The notes under the pieces were generated by a model, which saw only the letters and a program-made list of their open reading frames with translations, was not told the origin of the DNA and did not search any database. Below, in pieces: positions 34,715 through 44,887 of a stretch of 64,000 nt of DNA. The translations under genes and the position numbers were made by a program. The number at the start of each line of letters is the position of its first letter. Position 1 is the first letter of the stretch. The DNA is from Aureimonas frigidaquae (GTDB lineage Bacteria > Pseudomonadota > Alphaproteobacteria > Rhizobiales > Rhizobiaceae). The stretch spans positions 186,001 through 250,000 of the forward strand of contig NZ_BBWR01000008.1 of the NCBI RefSeq assembly GCF_001463905.1, given 5' to 3'.

Positions 34715-36315
34715 TCGGCCAAACCATCATCGAGCGGGATTTCATGCAGCCCGGAAAGTCCGTGGCGGTGGCCGGTCAGGCGATGATCGCCACCTCGCAT
34801 CCGGAGGCGACGCTCGCCGGGCTGGCGATCCTGGAAGCGGGCGGCAACGCCGTGGATGCCGGCCTGGCCGCCGTGGCGCTGCAAGGCGTGGTCGATCCGC
34901 ACATGACCGGCATCGGCGGGGATTGTTTCGCGCTCTACTGCCCGGCCGGCGGGGTGCCCGTCGCGTTGAACGGATCGGGCAGGGCGCCCGCCGCCGCCAC
35001 CTGCGAGCACCTTGCCGCGCTCGGCCTTGCAAGCGTGCCGGACCGTTCGGTCCATGCGGTCACCATTCCAGGTGCCGTGGATGCCTGGTGCCAGCTCAGC
35101 GCGCGCTATGGCCGGATCGGCCTGCCGCGCATTCTGGAACGCGCCATCACGGCCGCGCGCGAGGGCTTCGTCATCACGCCGCGCGTGGCGCTCGACTGGG
35201 CCCGCTATGCCGACCGCCTGAGCACGGATGCGGCCACGCAGGCGCAATTCCTGCCGCAGGGCCGCGCCCCCGCCATCGGCGAGCGGATCGCCAATCCGGC
35301 CCTTGCGCGAACGCTGGACGCCATTGCGCGCGAGGGGCGCAGCGCCTTTTACGAAGGCCCCGTGGCCCGCAACATGGTGGAGACGCTGCAGGCCCTGGGC
35401 GGGCTGCACAGGCTGGAGGATTTCGCCAGCTACAGCGCCACGCAGACGGCGCCCATTTCCGCCCCGTACCGCGGCTACGAGCTCGTCGAGTGCCCGCCCA
35501 ACGGGCAGGGCCTCGCCGCGCTGATCATCGCGCGGATTCTGGACGGGTTCGACCTTGCCGCGCCGGACCTGTCGCAGGCGGACCGGATCCACCTTTTCGC
35601 AGAGGCGACCAAGGCCGCCTACCGCCAGCGGGACCTGTACTTCGCCGATCCCGACCATATGCGCCTGTCGGCCGACGATCTTCTGTCCGACCGGTTCATC
35701 GATGCGCTGCGCGCCGAGATCCGGATGGACCGGGCCTCGCCGCCCGAGCGCTTCGACATGCCCGTGCACCGCGATACGGTCTATGTGACGGTGGTGGACG
35801 CAGATGGCAACGCGCTGTCGCTCATCAACTCCATCTTCTTTGCCTTTGGCAGCGGGCTCTATGCGCCGGAGGCGGGCGTCCTGTTCCAGAACCGGGGTTG
35901 CGGCTTTTCGCTGGAGCCGGGCCATCCCAATGTCATCGGCCCGCGCAAGCGGCCGTTCCACACGATCATTCCCGCCATGGTGCTGCAGGACGGCCGGCCT
36001 GTCATGAGCTTCGGCGTGATGGGCGGGCAGTACCAGGCGCTCGGGCACGTCCACATCCTGTCGCAGATCCTGGATCATGGGCTGGACGTCCAGATGGCCA
36101 GCGATCAGCCGCGCACCTTCTATACGGACGGGGCGCTGACGCTGGAGACGACCATACCGGAGACGGTCTGGCAGGAGCTCGAGCGGCGGGGGCACCACAC
36201 GCTTTGGGCCGACGCACCGCTCGGCGGCTGCCAGGCCATCTGGATCGACCGGGAGCGTGGCGTCCTGTGGGGCGCTTCGGACCATCGCAAGGACGGTGTT
36301 GCACTGGGGTATTGA
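34711..36315 (+). CDS. Gamma-glutamyltransferase (cytoplasmic, YwrD-like)
   Basis: A 534-residue Ntn-hydrolase of the gamma-glutamyltranspeptidase family. It should self-cleave before the catalytic Thr (near residue 356, within VHRDTVYVTVVDADGNAL). PHMTGIGGDCFALYC and SFGVMGGQYQALGHVHIL are family motifs. There is no signal peptide, unlike periplasmic GGT, so it acts on imported gamma-glutamyl compounds. It overlaps the nagB-like gene by four bases and is followed at once by the ABC ATPase gene, tying it to the import system. Confidence 0.9.
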   Translation: MIGQTIIERDFMQPGKSVAVAGQAMIATSHPEATLAGLAILEAGGNAVDAGLAAVALQGVVDPHMTGIGGDCFALYCPAGGVPVALNGSGRAPAAATCEHLAALGLASVPDRSVHAVTIPGAVDAWCQLSARYGRIGLPRILERAITAAREGFVITPRVALDWARYADRLSTDAATQAQFLPQGRAPAIGERIANPALARTLDAIAREGRSAFYEGPVARNMVETLQALGGLHRLEDFASYSATQTAPISAPYRGYELVECPPNGQGLAALIIARILDGFDLAAPDLSQADRIHLFAEATKAAYRQRDLYFADPDHMRLSADDLLSDRFIDALRAEIRMDRASPPERFDMPVHRDTVYVTVVDADGNALSLINSIFFAFGSGLYAPEAGVLFQNRGCGFSLEPGHPNVIGPRKRPFHTIIPAMVLQDGRPVMSFGVMGGQYQALGHVHILSQILDHGLDVQMASDQPRTFYTDGALTLETTIPETVWQELERRGHHTLWADAPLGGCQAIWIDRERGVLWGASDHRKDGVALGY

Positions 36316-36317
36316 GC

Positions 36318-37946
<1,629 letters not shown>

Positions 37947-37959
37947 GGGAACGGGGTCG

Positions 37960-39303
37960 TCAGTCGGCCACGCGTTCCGTTCCAAGCCGCGTCTCGACCA
38001 GAGGGCGCACATCGACTCTTGCGCGCAGGCGCGCCGCCAGTAGCGCCATGCCGCTGATCTTGCGCTGCACGAACAGCGTATCGGTCGGCGGAATGTGCCA
38101 GGATTCCCGGACGCTCGCCACCGAAGCGGCCTGTTCGCGCACGACGGCCAGGAAGCGCCGATCCGCAAAGTCGAAAGGTTGCGGGCGCGACGTCTCGGCA
38201 AGGATGATGTCGATCATCCGGTCGACGAGCGCCCCGTGCCGCCGCACGGCCGCCTCGCCGAGGAAGCCGGCTTCGACGGCAGCCCGCCGGACCGCGGCGC
38301 GGTCCCCGGCAAGGGCGGCGGTCAGAAGCCTGGCATAGGCCTCCGACGTCTGCGGCGCGACGGGGCGCGCCGCCCCGAAATCCAGGAGAACGATCCGGCC
38401 GCTGTCCGGCTGGTAGCGGAAGTTCGCGAAGTTCGGATCGGTCTGCATGATGCCGAAGCGGAAGAGTTCATCGAGCACCAGCTCGATGAGGAGCCCGGCG
38501 ATACGGTCGCGCTCCCCTTGCGCGGCCTCGGCCATCGACTCGATCGGGACACCCTCGACATAGGACATGGCAAGGGCGTTGTCGGTCGTGAAATCGGGCG
38601 CCGGAACGGGAACGACGAAGGCGTCATTGCCGGACAGATGGCGGCCATAGGCCTCCATTTGCGCGCTTTCGCGCCGATAGTCGGTTTCCTCGTGGAGCTG
38701 GGTCTTGGCCTCGGCCAGGAGCGGTGCAATGTCGAGCGTCGGCGGCAGGATGCCGGAGACGCGCAGGAGCGTGGCGACATTGTCGACATCGGCATCGATG
38801 CTGTCGCGCACGCCGGGATACTGGATCTTGATCGCCAGATCGCGCCCGTCCTGCGTGCGGGCGCGGTGAACCTGCCCGATCGAGGCCGCGGCAATGGGCC
38901 TGGCGTCGAAACGCTGGAAGCGCAGGCGCCATTCCCGCCCCCATTCGGCGGTCAGCACCCGCTCGAGCTGGGCGGGCGGCATGGGGTCGGCGCTGGCGCG
39001 CAGCCGCGCCATGATCTGCGAAAGCTCTGCCGGCAGAGCATCTCCCGCATCGAGGGAGATCATCTGCCCAAGCTTCATGGCGGCTCCGCGCAGATGCGAC
39101 AGGCGGTCGGCCACGCGCAGGAGGTTGCCCGGCGTCAGAAGCATATCCCGCATCTGTGGCCGCTGCCCGTCGGCAAGCCGCCGGGCGCCCTCCGCCAGCA
39201 TGCCGCCGGCCAGGCCGCCCGCCAGCCGGCCGAACTGCCCCAGCCGCGACAGCCGCCCGCTCGGCACCGCGCGGCCGGGCTTATTGTCTTCGCGCTTGCT
39301 CAT
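37960..39303 (-). CDS. ABC1/AarF (UbiB-like) atypical kinase family protein
   Basis: A 447-residue member of the UbiB/ADCK protein-kinase-like family. The N-terminal KxGQ element (AAMKLGQMISLDAGDALPAE), the Ala-rich nucleotide loop PIAAASIGQVHRA, the VAIK-like Lys in DLAIKIQYPGV, and LDFGAARPV (metal-binding Asp) are seen. It lacks the long C-terminal membrane helices of UbiB proper, so it is probably a paralogue related to ABC1 proteins with a role in lipid or quinone homeostasis. Its ATG overlaps the stop of the DCC gene. Confidence 0.88.
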   Translation of the reverse strand: MSKREDNKPGRAVPSGRLSRLGQFGRLAGGLAGGMLAEGARRLADGQRPQMRDMLLTPGNLLRVADRLSHLRGAAMKLGQMISLDAGDALPAELSQIMARLRASADPMPPAQLERVLTAEWGREWRLRFQRFDARPIAAASIGQVHRARTQDGRDLAIKIQYPGVRDSIDADVDNVATLLRVSGILPPTLDIAPLLAEAKTQLHEETDYRRESAQMEAYGRHLSGNDAFVVPVPAPDFTTDNALAMSYVEGVPIESMAEAAQGERDRIAGLLIELVLDELFRFGIMQTDPNFANFRYQPDSGRIVLLDFGAARPVAPQTSEAYARLLTAALAGDRAAVRRAAVEAGFLGEAAVRRHGALVDRMIDIILAETSRPQPFDFADRRFLAVVREQAASVASVRESWHIPPTDTLFVQRKISGMALLAARLRARVDVRPLVETRLGTERVAD

Positions 39304-39665
39304 CGCCTTGGCTCCCCTTTGCGCGCCAGCCGTTGCAGGCCGGGCCGCAGGCGCAGAAACATGCGGTAGAGGCGCTCGAGCACGATGAGAGCGAAGGGGC
39401 GGGCGAAGAGCCGGCCGAAGGGGCGAAGAGCCGGTACGGCACGCCACATGGCCGCAAAGGCTTCTGCGCCGCTGAGCAGCCGTCCGTTCTCCATGGCGTG
39501 AAAGCGTGCAAGAAGCGCCTCGCGCCCGATCGGGCAGGCGGCCGGGCCGGCTTGCGCCACATCGACGAAGCGAATCGATCCACGGCGGTCGAGCCGCCGG
39601 ATCAGCGCGATCTCCCGACTGCAGAGGGGGCAGGACCCGTCATACCATACCGTCACAACAGCCAT
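39300..39665 (-). CDS. DCC family thiol-disulfide protein (DUF393)
   Basis: A 121-residue DUF393 protein. The DxxCxxC signature is at the N-terminus (MAVVTVWYDGSCPLCSREIA), followed by a typical ALLARFHA and a conserved helix near the C-terminus (FLRLRPGLQRLARKG). Predicted thiol-disulfide oxidoreductase with a thioredoxin-like fold; substrates unknown. Start chosen at ATG 39665, just before the motif. Translationally coupled to the AarF-like gene. Confidence 0.85.
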   Translation of the reverse strand: MAVVTVWYDGSCPLCSREIALIRRLDRRGSIRFVDVAQAGPAACPIGREALLARFHAMENGRLLSGAEAFAAMWRAVPALRPFGRLFARPFALIVLERLYRMFLRLRPGLQRLARKGEPRR

Positions 39666-39749
39666 GCCCGAGAGATGGTGCGCCACCGCGCAAATGCCCG
39701 CAATCGGCCCTGCGGCAGATTGCATCACGCTTGCAAAGCGGCGGGCCGC

Positions 39750-41519
39750 TCAGGCGCTCTGCAACCGCGCACTGCGCCCGCTATTGGCGAACATGCCGGC
39801 CAGCACCACTGCCAGCCAGATGGCGGCGAGGGCCCACCACAGGCCGCCGGCGATCAGCGCCATGCCGATGAGCCCGGCCTGGAGCGTGTAGTAAGCCATG
39901 GGGATCAGCGTCATGCGGATGATATCGCCTTCGCGGTCGGTCAGGCCGACCACGGCCGAGGCCGCCACGACATTGTGGACGCAGATCATGTTGCCGGCCG
40001 CGCCGCCCACGGCCTGCAGCGTGACGACGCCGATCGTGGCAAGGCCTGTCAGTCCGATCTGCTCGGCCGCAGAGAACTGGAAGAGCGAGAACATCATGTT
40101 CGAAACGGTGTTCGAGCCAGCGATGAAGGCGCCGAGGGCGCCGATCAGCGGCGCAAAGAGCGGCCACAAGGCGCCGGTGGCGCCCGCCGTCGTTTCCGCA
40201 AGGATAAGGGGCATGGAATCCAGGCTGCCGCGCCCCGTATTCAGGAAGACCTGCACCATCGGGACGGCGATCAGCAAGGCCGGCGCCGCCGCCACCATGG
40301 TGCGCGCCGAATTGCTCCAGGCCCGGCCATAGGCCTTCGCGCTCATGCCGAAGACGAAGAAGGCGATGAGCGAGGTGACGATCATGATCGTGCCCGGCGA
40401 ATAGAGGAGTTCGGCATTGGCGCTGATGCCGGAGCCGAAGAGGTCGGGAAAGGACAGCGTGGCGGCGGCCGAGGTCAGCGCCGCCTTCAACGGATCGATC
40501 GTGCGGGTGGCCACGAGCAGCACCGCGATGACGAAATAGGGCGACCAGGCCCGCAGCAGTCCGATCCGGCGGGTGCCTGGCGCGTCCGCCTGCAGCTGCG
40601 CCGGTGCGAGCGTGCCGAACCAGCTTTCGTTCCAGCCGGCGCGCTTGGGAAACTCGAAGCTCGTCGTGGGCTGCAGGAAGCCGCGCCGCGTGGCGGGCAC
40701 CACGATCAGAAGGCCGATCAGCCCGCCGAGGAGCGATGGGAATTCCGGGCCGAGCAGGAGCGCGACGAGGTAATAGGGAAGGGTGAAGGCAAAGCCGCAG
40801 AAGAGCGCGAAGGGCCAGACGGCGAAACCGTCGCGGAAGGATCGGTTCGCGCCGAAAAAGCGGGTCATCATGCCCACCATGATCAGCGGGATGATAAAGC
40901 CGACCAGCGCATGGACGAGCGCCACATTGGCCGCCAGCATGACGATGTATTCGGGCAGGGAGACCGGCGCGATGCTGGCCGCGACGCCTTCATTGTTCGA
41001 CAGGCCCGTCGTCACGCCGACCAGCATGGGGGTGCCGACCGCGCCGAAGGACACCGGTGTCGACTGGATGATGAGCGTGACGAGCACCGCGGCCATGGCC
41101 GGGAAGCCGATGGCGACGAGGAGCGGCGCGGCGACCGCCGCCGGCGTTCCGAAGCCGGAGGCGCCCTCTATCATCGAGCCGAAGAGCCAGGCGATGATGA
41201 TGGCCTGGACACGCCGGTCGGGGGACAGCGCCGTGAAGCCATCGCGGATGGCGCGCACCGCCCCGCTCTCCTGCACCGTCTCCAGGACGAGGATCGCCCC
41301 GAAGATGATGAAGAGCAGCGCCAGGGCGGTGACCAGGCCGTTGACCGTCGCGGCGCCCACCACGGACAGGTCGAGCCCCCAGACCGCCATGGCCAGACCC
41401 ACCGTGACGACATAGGCCACGAGCATGGAAAGCTTGGCCGAGCGTCGCAGGATGACGAGCAGCACGAGCACGATGGCGATGGGCAGAAGTGCCATGGCGA
41501 ACAGGGCAAATTGCGGCAC
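39750..41519 (-). CDS. lctP: L-lactate permease (LctP family)
   Basis: A 589-residue lactate/glycolate:H+ symporter with about 13-14 TM helices. Typical family sequences are [20 protein letters not shown] near residue 120, [18 protein letters not shown], and the C-terminal [21 protein letters not shown] chose a GTG start at 41519 ([12 protein letters not shown]) because a strong Shine-Dalgarno GGGAGGGG sits a few bases upstream and the protein then opens directly with TM1. No lactate dehydrogenase is adjacent in this window. Confidence 0.92.
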   Translation of the reverse strand: MPQFALFAMALLPIAIVLVLLVILRRSAKLSMLVAYVVTVGLAMAVWGLDLSVVGAATVNGLVTALALLFIIFGAILVLETVQESGAVRAIRDGFTALSPDRRVQAIIIAWLFGSMIEGASGFGTPAAVAAPLLVAIGFPAMAAVLVTLIIQSTPVSFGAVGTPMLVGVTTGLSNNEGVAASIAPVSLPEYIVMLAANVALVHALVGFIIPLIMVGMMTRFFGANRSFRDGFAVWPFALFCGFAFTLPYYLVALLLGPEFPSLLGGLIGLLIVVPATRRGFLQPTTSFEFPKRAGWNESWFGTLAPAQLQADAPGTRRIGLLRAWSPYFVIAVLLVATRTIDPLKAALTSAAATLSFPDLFGSGISANAELLYSPGTIMIVTSLIAFFVFGMSAKAYGRAWSNSARTMVAAAPALLIAVPMVQVFLNTGRGSLDSMPLILAETTAGATGALWPLFAPLIGALGAFIAGSNTVSNMMFSLFQFSAAEQIGLTGLATIGVVTLQAVGGAAGNMICVHNVVAASAVVGLTDREGDIIRMTLIPMAYYTLQAGLIGMALIAGGLWWALAAIWLAVVLAGMFANSGRSARLQSA

Positions 41520-41595
41520 TGGTATCCCCTCCCAAGTTCCAGTCGGAGCGATTGTGCCAGCAATCATTCGGTCAGGGACAATCACGTTTTGCCGA

Positions 41596-41979
41596 TCAGG
41601 CGTCGTGGTGCTCCGTTCCGGACCGGTTTTCCAGTGGCTGGGATTGGCGCGGCAGGACGCCGTCGAGCGCGTCCGGCCCGGCAAGGCCCTGCATGTCGCC
41701 CCCCGATACGTAGATGGCGCGGCCGAGGAGATGGCCGGCAATGGGCACGGTCAGGATCAGGAAGGCGATGACGAAAAGGCCGACGATGGTGGCACCCACC
41801 GTCTGCAAGGACAGGATCGCGCCGAGGACGGTGAAGATCGCCCCCACCGTTCCGGCCTTGGTGGCGGCATGCATGCGCTGGAAGGGATCGGAAAAGCGGA
41901 TGAGCCCGAGCGCCGCGGCGAAGATGAAGATTGCACCGACGATCTGGCAGGCAAGCGCCGCGAGCGACAGGATCGGCAT
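41596..41979 (-). CDS. mnhG: Mrp-type Na+/H+ antiporter subunit G
   Basis: Last gene of the seven-gene antiporter operon. The 127-residue MnhG/PhaG protein has three TM helices (first [20 protein letters not shown]) and the family motif [20 protein letters not shown]. The C-terminus is a longer hydrophilic tail than in many homologues. The ATG overlaps the mnhF stop (TGATG). Confidence 0.93.
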   Translation of the reverse strand: MPILSLAALACQIVGAIFIFAAALGLIRFSDPFQRMHAATKAGTVGAIFTVLGAILSLQTVGATIVGLFVIAFLILTVPIAGHLLGRAIYVSGGDMQGLAGPDALDGVLPRQSQPLENRSGTEHHDA

Positions 41980-42260
41980 CAGCGTTTCCGTTCCAGAAAG
42001 GCGGCGAAGGCGCAGGTGGCCACGAAGGACATGAGCGCGATGCCGATGGCGACATCCAGAAATTCGCGCCGAGCCGTCAGGGAGGCCGTCAGCGCCGCGA
42101 TGGCGACGGCGATCCCGGTCAGCATGTCTACGGCCACGAAACGGTCCGCCAGGCTTGGGCCCCGCACCATGCGCCAGAAGGTCATGGCGAGCGGAACCGC
42201 CAGCAAGGCGACGAGCCCGCCGGTGACGATGTCCGCGATGGCATCCAGCTGCAGGCTCAT
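41979..42260 (-). CDS. mnhF: Mrp-type Na+/H+ antiporter subunit F
   Basis: A 93-residue three-TM subunit. The conserved RMVRGPSLADRFVAVDMLTG segment (about residues 26-45) identifies MnhF/PhaF. Its stop shares a base with the mnhG start, and its start overlaps the mnhE stop (ATGA). Confidence 0.93.
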   Translation of the reverse strand: MSLQLDAIADIVTGGLVALLAVPLAMTFWRMVRGPSLADRFVAVDMLTGIAVAIAALTASLTARREFLDVAIGIALMSFVATCAFAAFLERKR

Positions 42261-42598
42261 GGTTCGATCCGGGCGATGCGGGCTTCGAAGGTGGTGGAGA
42301 TATCCCGGACGAGGGCTTCCGGGTCCGGCGCATCCAGCGCATGGACATAGATCCAGCGCCGGTCCGGGCTGACATGGAGCGAGCATGTCCCCGGCGTCAG
42401 GGTGATCATGTTGGCCAGCATGGCGATGCCGTGATCCGTCTTCAGACGCACCGGTACGGCCACGATGGCCGACCGCGTCTCGGGCCGGCGGGCAAAGGCC
42501 GCCCGCGCCACGGCGATGGAGGACAGGAGGAGTTCCCTCAGGAAGATGCAGCCGAGGCCGAGCGCGGCGATTGTTCGGGACATTGGCGTGCGGTTCAT
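42257..42598 (-). CDS. mnhE: Mrp-type Na+/H+ antiporter subunit E, N-terminally short
   Basis: A 113-residue MnhE, against about 160 in most homologues. The C-terminal domain is normal: VPVRLKTDHGIAMLANMITL followed by TPGTCSLHVSPDRRWIYVHA. Only one clear N-terminal TM (AALGLGCIFLRELLLSSIAV) precedes it, so the first two or so helices are missing. Upstream in-frame sequence is not hydrophobic and lies inside mnhD, so no longer start can rescue it. ATGA overlaps on both sides support the chosen start. Confidence 0.85.
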   Translation of the reverse strand: MNRTPMSRTIAALGLGCIFLRELLLSSIAVARAAFARRPETRSAIVAVPVRLKTDHGIAMLANMITLTPGTCSLHVSPDRRWIYVHALDAPDPEALVRDISTTFEARIARIEP

Positions 42599-44106
42599 CG
42601 GCCGAGCCTCATGCGAAGGACCGCCTCGATATAGGGCGTCGGGTCGGCAAGGTCCCGGGCCGCCGCGTGCGCGAAGGTGACGAAGGGCTCTGCGAAAAGA
42701 CCCATGCACACCGTCAGAGCGGCCAGGAGCGCGATGGCGGCGTAGAAGGGCGCCGGCACCGTGCGCACCCTGCGGCGGAAGGCTGGCGCGGGCTTCCAGA
42801 ACCCTTCCGACCAGATCTTGCTCATCGAATAGAGCGTCAAAAGCCCTGTGGCGAGCGCCGCCCCGGCCAATGCATAGGCCTGCGCGCGCAGGCTTGCGTC
42901 GAGGACGAGGAACTTCGCCCAGAAGCCGGACAAAGGCGGTATGCCACCGAGCGACAAAGCGGGAACGAGGAACAGGGCGGCGAGGGCAGGATGGCTGCGC
43001 ATGAGCCCGCCGCTGCGGCGCAGATCGAAGCTGCCCGATGCGCGGTGCATGGCGCCGGCCACCAGGAAGAGGTTCGCCTTCACGATGATGTGGTGGACGA
43101 TGTAGAAGATGCCGCCCGCAAGGGCCGCCGGCGTCGCCAGCGCAAGGCCGAGCAGCATGTAGCCGATCTGGCTGACGATGTGGAAGGACAGGATCCGCCG
43201 CACGTCCCATTGCACGGCTGCACCGAAGACACCGAAGATCATCGTGCCGGCCGCCACCACCGCCATGGCCGGACCGAGCCCCGAAACCTCCATGGGCAGG
43301 ATCAGCGTAAAGACGCGGAAACAGGCATAGACGCCGACCTTCGTCAGAAGGCCGGCAAAGATGGCGGCCACCGTGATCGACGCCGTGTGGTAGGAGGCCG
43401 GCAGCCAGAAGAAGAGCGGGAAGTAGCCCGCCTTGATGCCGAAGCCGCAGAAGAGAAGAATGCCGCTGACGGCCAAGGTGAAGGATGGCGTTTCGCCGCG
43501 CAGGCGCAGGGCAAGGTCCGCCATGTTGAGCGAGCCCGCCACGCCGTAGAGCATGCCGACGGCCATCAGGAACAGGAGCGTGGAAAAGAGGTTCAGGACG
43601 GCGTAGCGCAGCACGCCGTCGAGCTGCGCACGCGTGCGGCCGATAGCGATGAGCCCCATGGCCGTGATCAGCATGATCTCGAACCAGACATAGAGATTGA
43701 AGATATCGCCCGTCAGGAAGGCGCCATTTACCCCGGCCAGCATGCCCTGAAGCAGCGGATGGAACCCGGCGCGCTCCTCCCGCCGACGGATATCCGCCAT
43801 GCCGAAGATCATGGTCGAAAGCGCCATGATGCCGGTGATCGCCACCATGGCGGCCGCCAGCCGGTCGGCCACGAAGCTGATGCCGAAGGGCGCGGCCCAG
43901 GCGCCGAACTGCACCGCCACGACGCCCCGGTCCAGCACCTGCCACAAGAGCAGAAGCCCGGCAGCGCACAGGCCGGCGGCGGCGGACCGCGAAACGATCC
44001 GCTGCAGGGCCGGCCGGTTCCACAGGATGGCCGTCGCCGCTGCGGCCGCCAGGGGAATGAGCACCGGCCACAGGATGGCGTTGCCGAAGACGAAGCCGGA
44101 GATCAC
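42595..44106 (-). CDS. mnhD: Mrp-type Na+/H+ antiporter subunit D
   Basis: A 503-residue proton-pumping-type subunit homologous to NuoN/NuoM, with about 14 TM helices. The family segment LFFLVAGAMHRASGSFDLRR-like region is present (NLFLVAGAMHRASGSFDLRR), as is SLGGIPPLSGFWAKFLVLDA. Together with MnhA it is thought to form the ion-translocating core. Overlaps mnhC and mnhE by four bases each. Confidence 0.95.
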   Translation of the reverse strand: MISGFVFGNAILWPVLIPLAAAAATAILWNRPALQRIVSRSAAAGLCAAGLLLLWQVLDRGVVAVQFGAWAAPFGISFVADRLAAAMVAITGIMALSTMIFGMADIRRREERAGFHPLLQGMLAGVNGAFLTGDIFNLYVWFEIMLITAMGLIAIGRTRAQLDGVLRYAVLNLFSTLLFLMAVGMLYGVAGSLNMADLALRLRGETPSFTLAVSGILLFCGFGIKAGYFPLFFWLPASYHTASITVAAIFAGLLTKVGVYACFRVFTLILPMEVSGLGPAMAVVAAGTMIFGVFGAAVQWDVRRILSFHIVSQIGYMLLGLALATPAALAGGIFYIVHHIIVKANLFLVAGAMHRASGSFDLRRSGGLMRSHPALAALFLVPALSLGGIPPLSGFWAKFLVLDASLRAQAYALAGAALATGLLTLYSMSKIWSEGFWKPAPAFRRRVRTVPAPFYAAIALLAALTVCMGLFAEPFVTFAHAAARDLADPTPYIEAVLRMRLGR

Positions 44107-44483
44107 GACCGGTCCTTAACGTCGAAAGGGCTGCCGAGACGTTCGGCATCATGCAGATCGCGCATGTCGAGCGTGCCGGTGGAGCGCAGGATCTGGAGGG
44201 CCAGCGCCGCTGCGAAGGCGGTCAGGGCGAAGCCGATGACGATGGCGGTCAGGATCAGCGCCTGCGGCAACGGATTGGCCGCCTCGGCCCCCAGCGTGGC
44301 GCCATTGGCAGCGATGACGGGCGGAACGCCGCTGACGATCCGCCCGCTATAGAGGATGACGAGATTGACCGCCGCCGACAGGATGGCAACACCGATGATG
44401 ATGCGCACCACATGGCGCGACAGGAGAAGATAGACGCCGCAACCGGACAGGCCAGCGATCACCAGCGCATAGACGAGGTTCAT
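44103..44483 (-). CDS. mnhC: Mrp-type Na+/H+ antiporter subunit C
   Basis: A 126-residue NuoK-like subunit with three TM helices. SGCGVYLLLSRHVVRIIIGV near residues 14-33 and NPLPQALILTAIVIGFALTA are the family motifs. Overlaps both neighbours by four bases. Confidence 0.95.
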   Translation of the reverse strand: MNLVYALVIAGLSGCGVYLLLSRHVVRIIIGVAILSAAVNLVILYSGRIVSGVPPVIAANGATLGAEAANPLPQALILTAIVIGFALTAFAAALALQILRSTGTLDMRDLHDAERLGSPFDVKDRS

Positions 44484-44887
44484 GCCGCATCATCCTCGTA
44501 GAAGCGCAGGACCATGGCGACGACGCCCCCGACGACGACGAGATAGACCCCGATATCGAAAATTAGCGCCGTGCCGGTGTGGAAGCTCCCGAGATGGAGC
44601 CACCAATGCGTCAGGTAAGAGCCTTGCGTGAGAAGGCCCGGCACGCCGCTCGCCACCGCAAGCGCCAGGCCGCAGCCGAGGATGGAGATGGGGTGCAGGC
44701 GCAGCGCGGCCCGCGCGGCCGACGGCCCATCGGACAGGGCCAGTATTGAGAAGGCCGAAGCCGCCATGAGTCCGCCTACAAAGCCGCCGCCGGGGAAGTT
44801 ATGGCCGCGATACAGAATGAAGAGCGAAGCCGCCATCAGCATGCCGAAGAGAATGCGCGACAGGGCCGAGAGCACGAGCGAGTTCAT
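44480..44887 (-). CDS. mnhB: Mrp-type Na+/H+ antiporter subunit B
   Basis: A 135-residue subunit with four TM helices. The conserved LFILYRGHNFPGGGFVGGLM at about residues 22-41 and GSFHTGTALIFDIGVYLVVV near 99-118 identify MnhB. It is a separate gene here, not fused to mnhA as in some rhizobial pha operons. Overlaps mnhA and mnhC by four bases. Confidence 0.95.
   Translation of the reverse strand: MNSLVLSALSRILFGMLMAASLFILYRGHNFPGGGFVGGLMAASAFSILALSDGPSAARAALRLHPISILGCGLALAVASGVPGLLTQGSYLTHWWLHLGSFHTGTALIFDIGVYLVVVGGVVAMVLRFYEDDAA

Noticed and set aside
34288-36285. Long open frame (665 codons) antisense to the gamma-glutamyltransferase gene
   Set aside because: High-GC third-position effect; the product is Arg/Gly/Ala-rich low-similarity sequence and the sense frame has a complete, recognisable enzyme.
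34539-36317. Possible long fusion upstream of the double ABC ATPase in the same frame
   Set aside because: The frame stays open across the gamma-glutamyltransferase gene by chance; the ATPase has a good ATG at 36318 directly before its conserved N-terminus.
39156-41771. 871-codon open frame antisense to the lactate permease and AarF-like genes
   Set aside because: It spans several genes in the opposite direction, is extremely rich in Arg/Gln/Asp/Gly, and lacks any motif; typical shadow of membrane-protein genes in GC-rich DNA.
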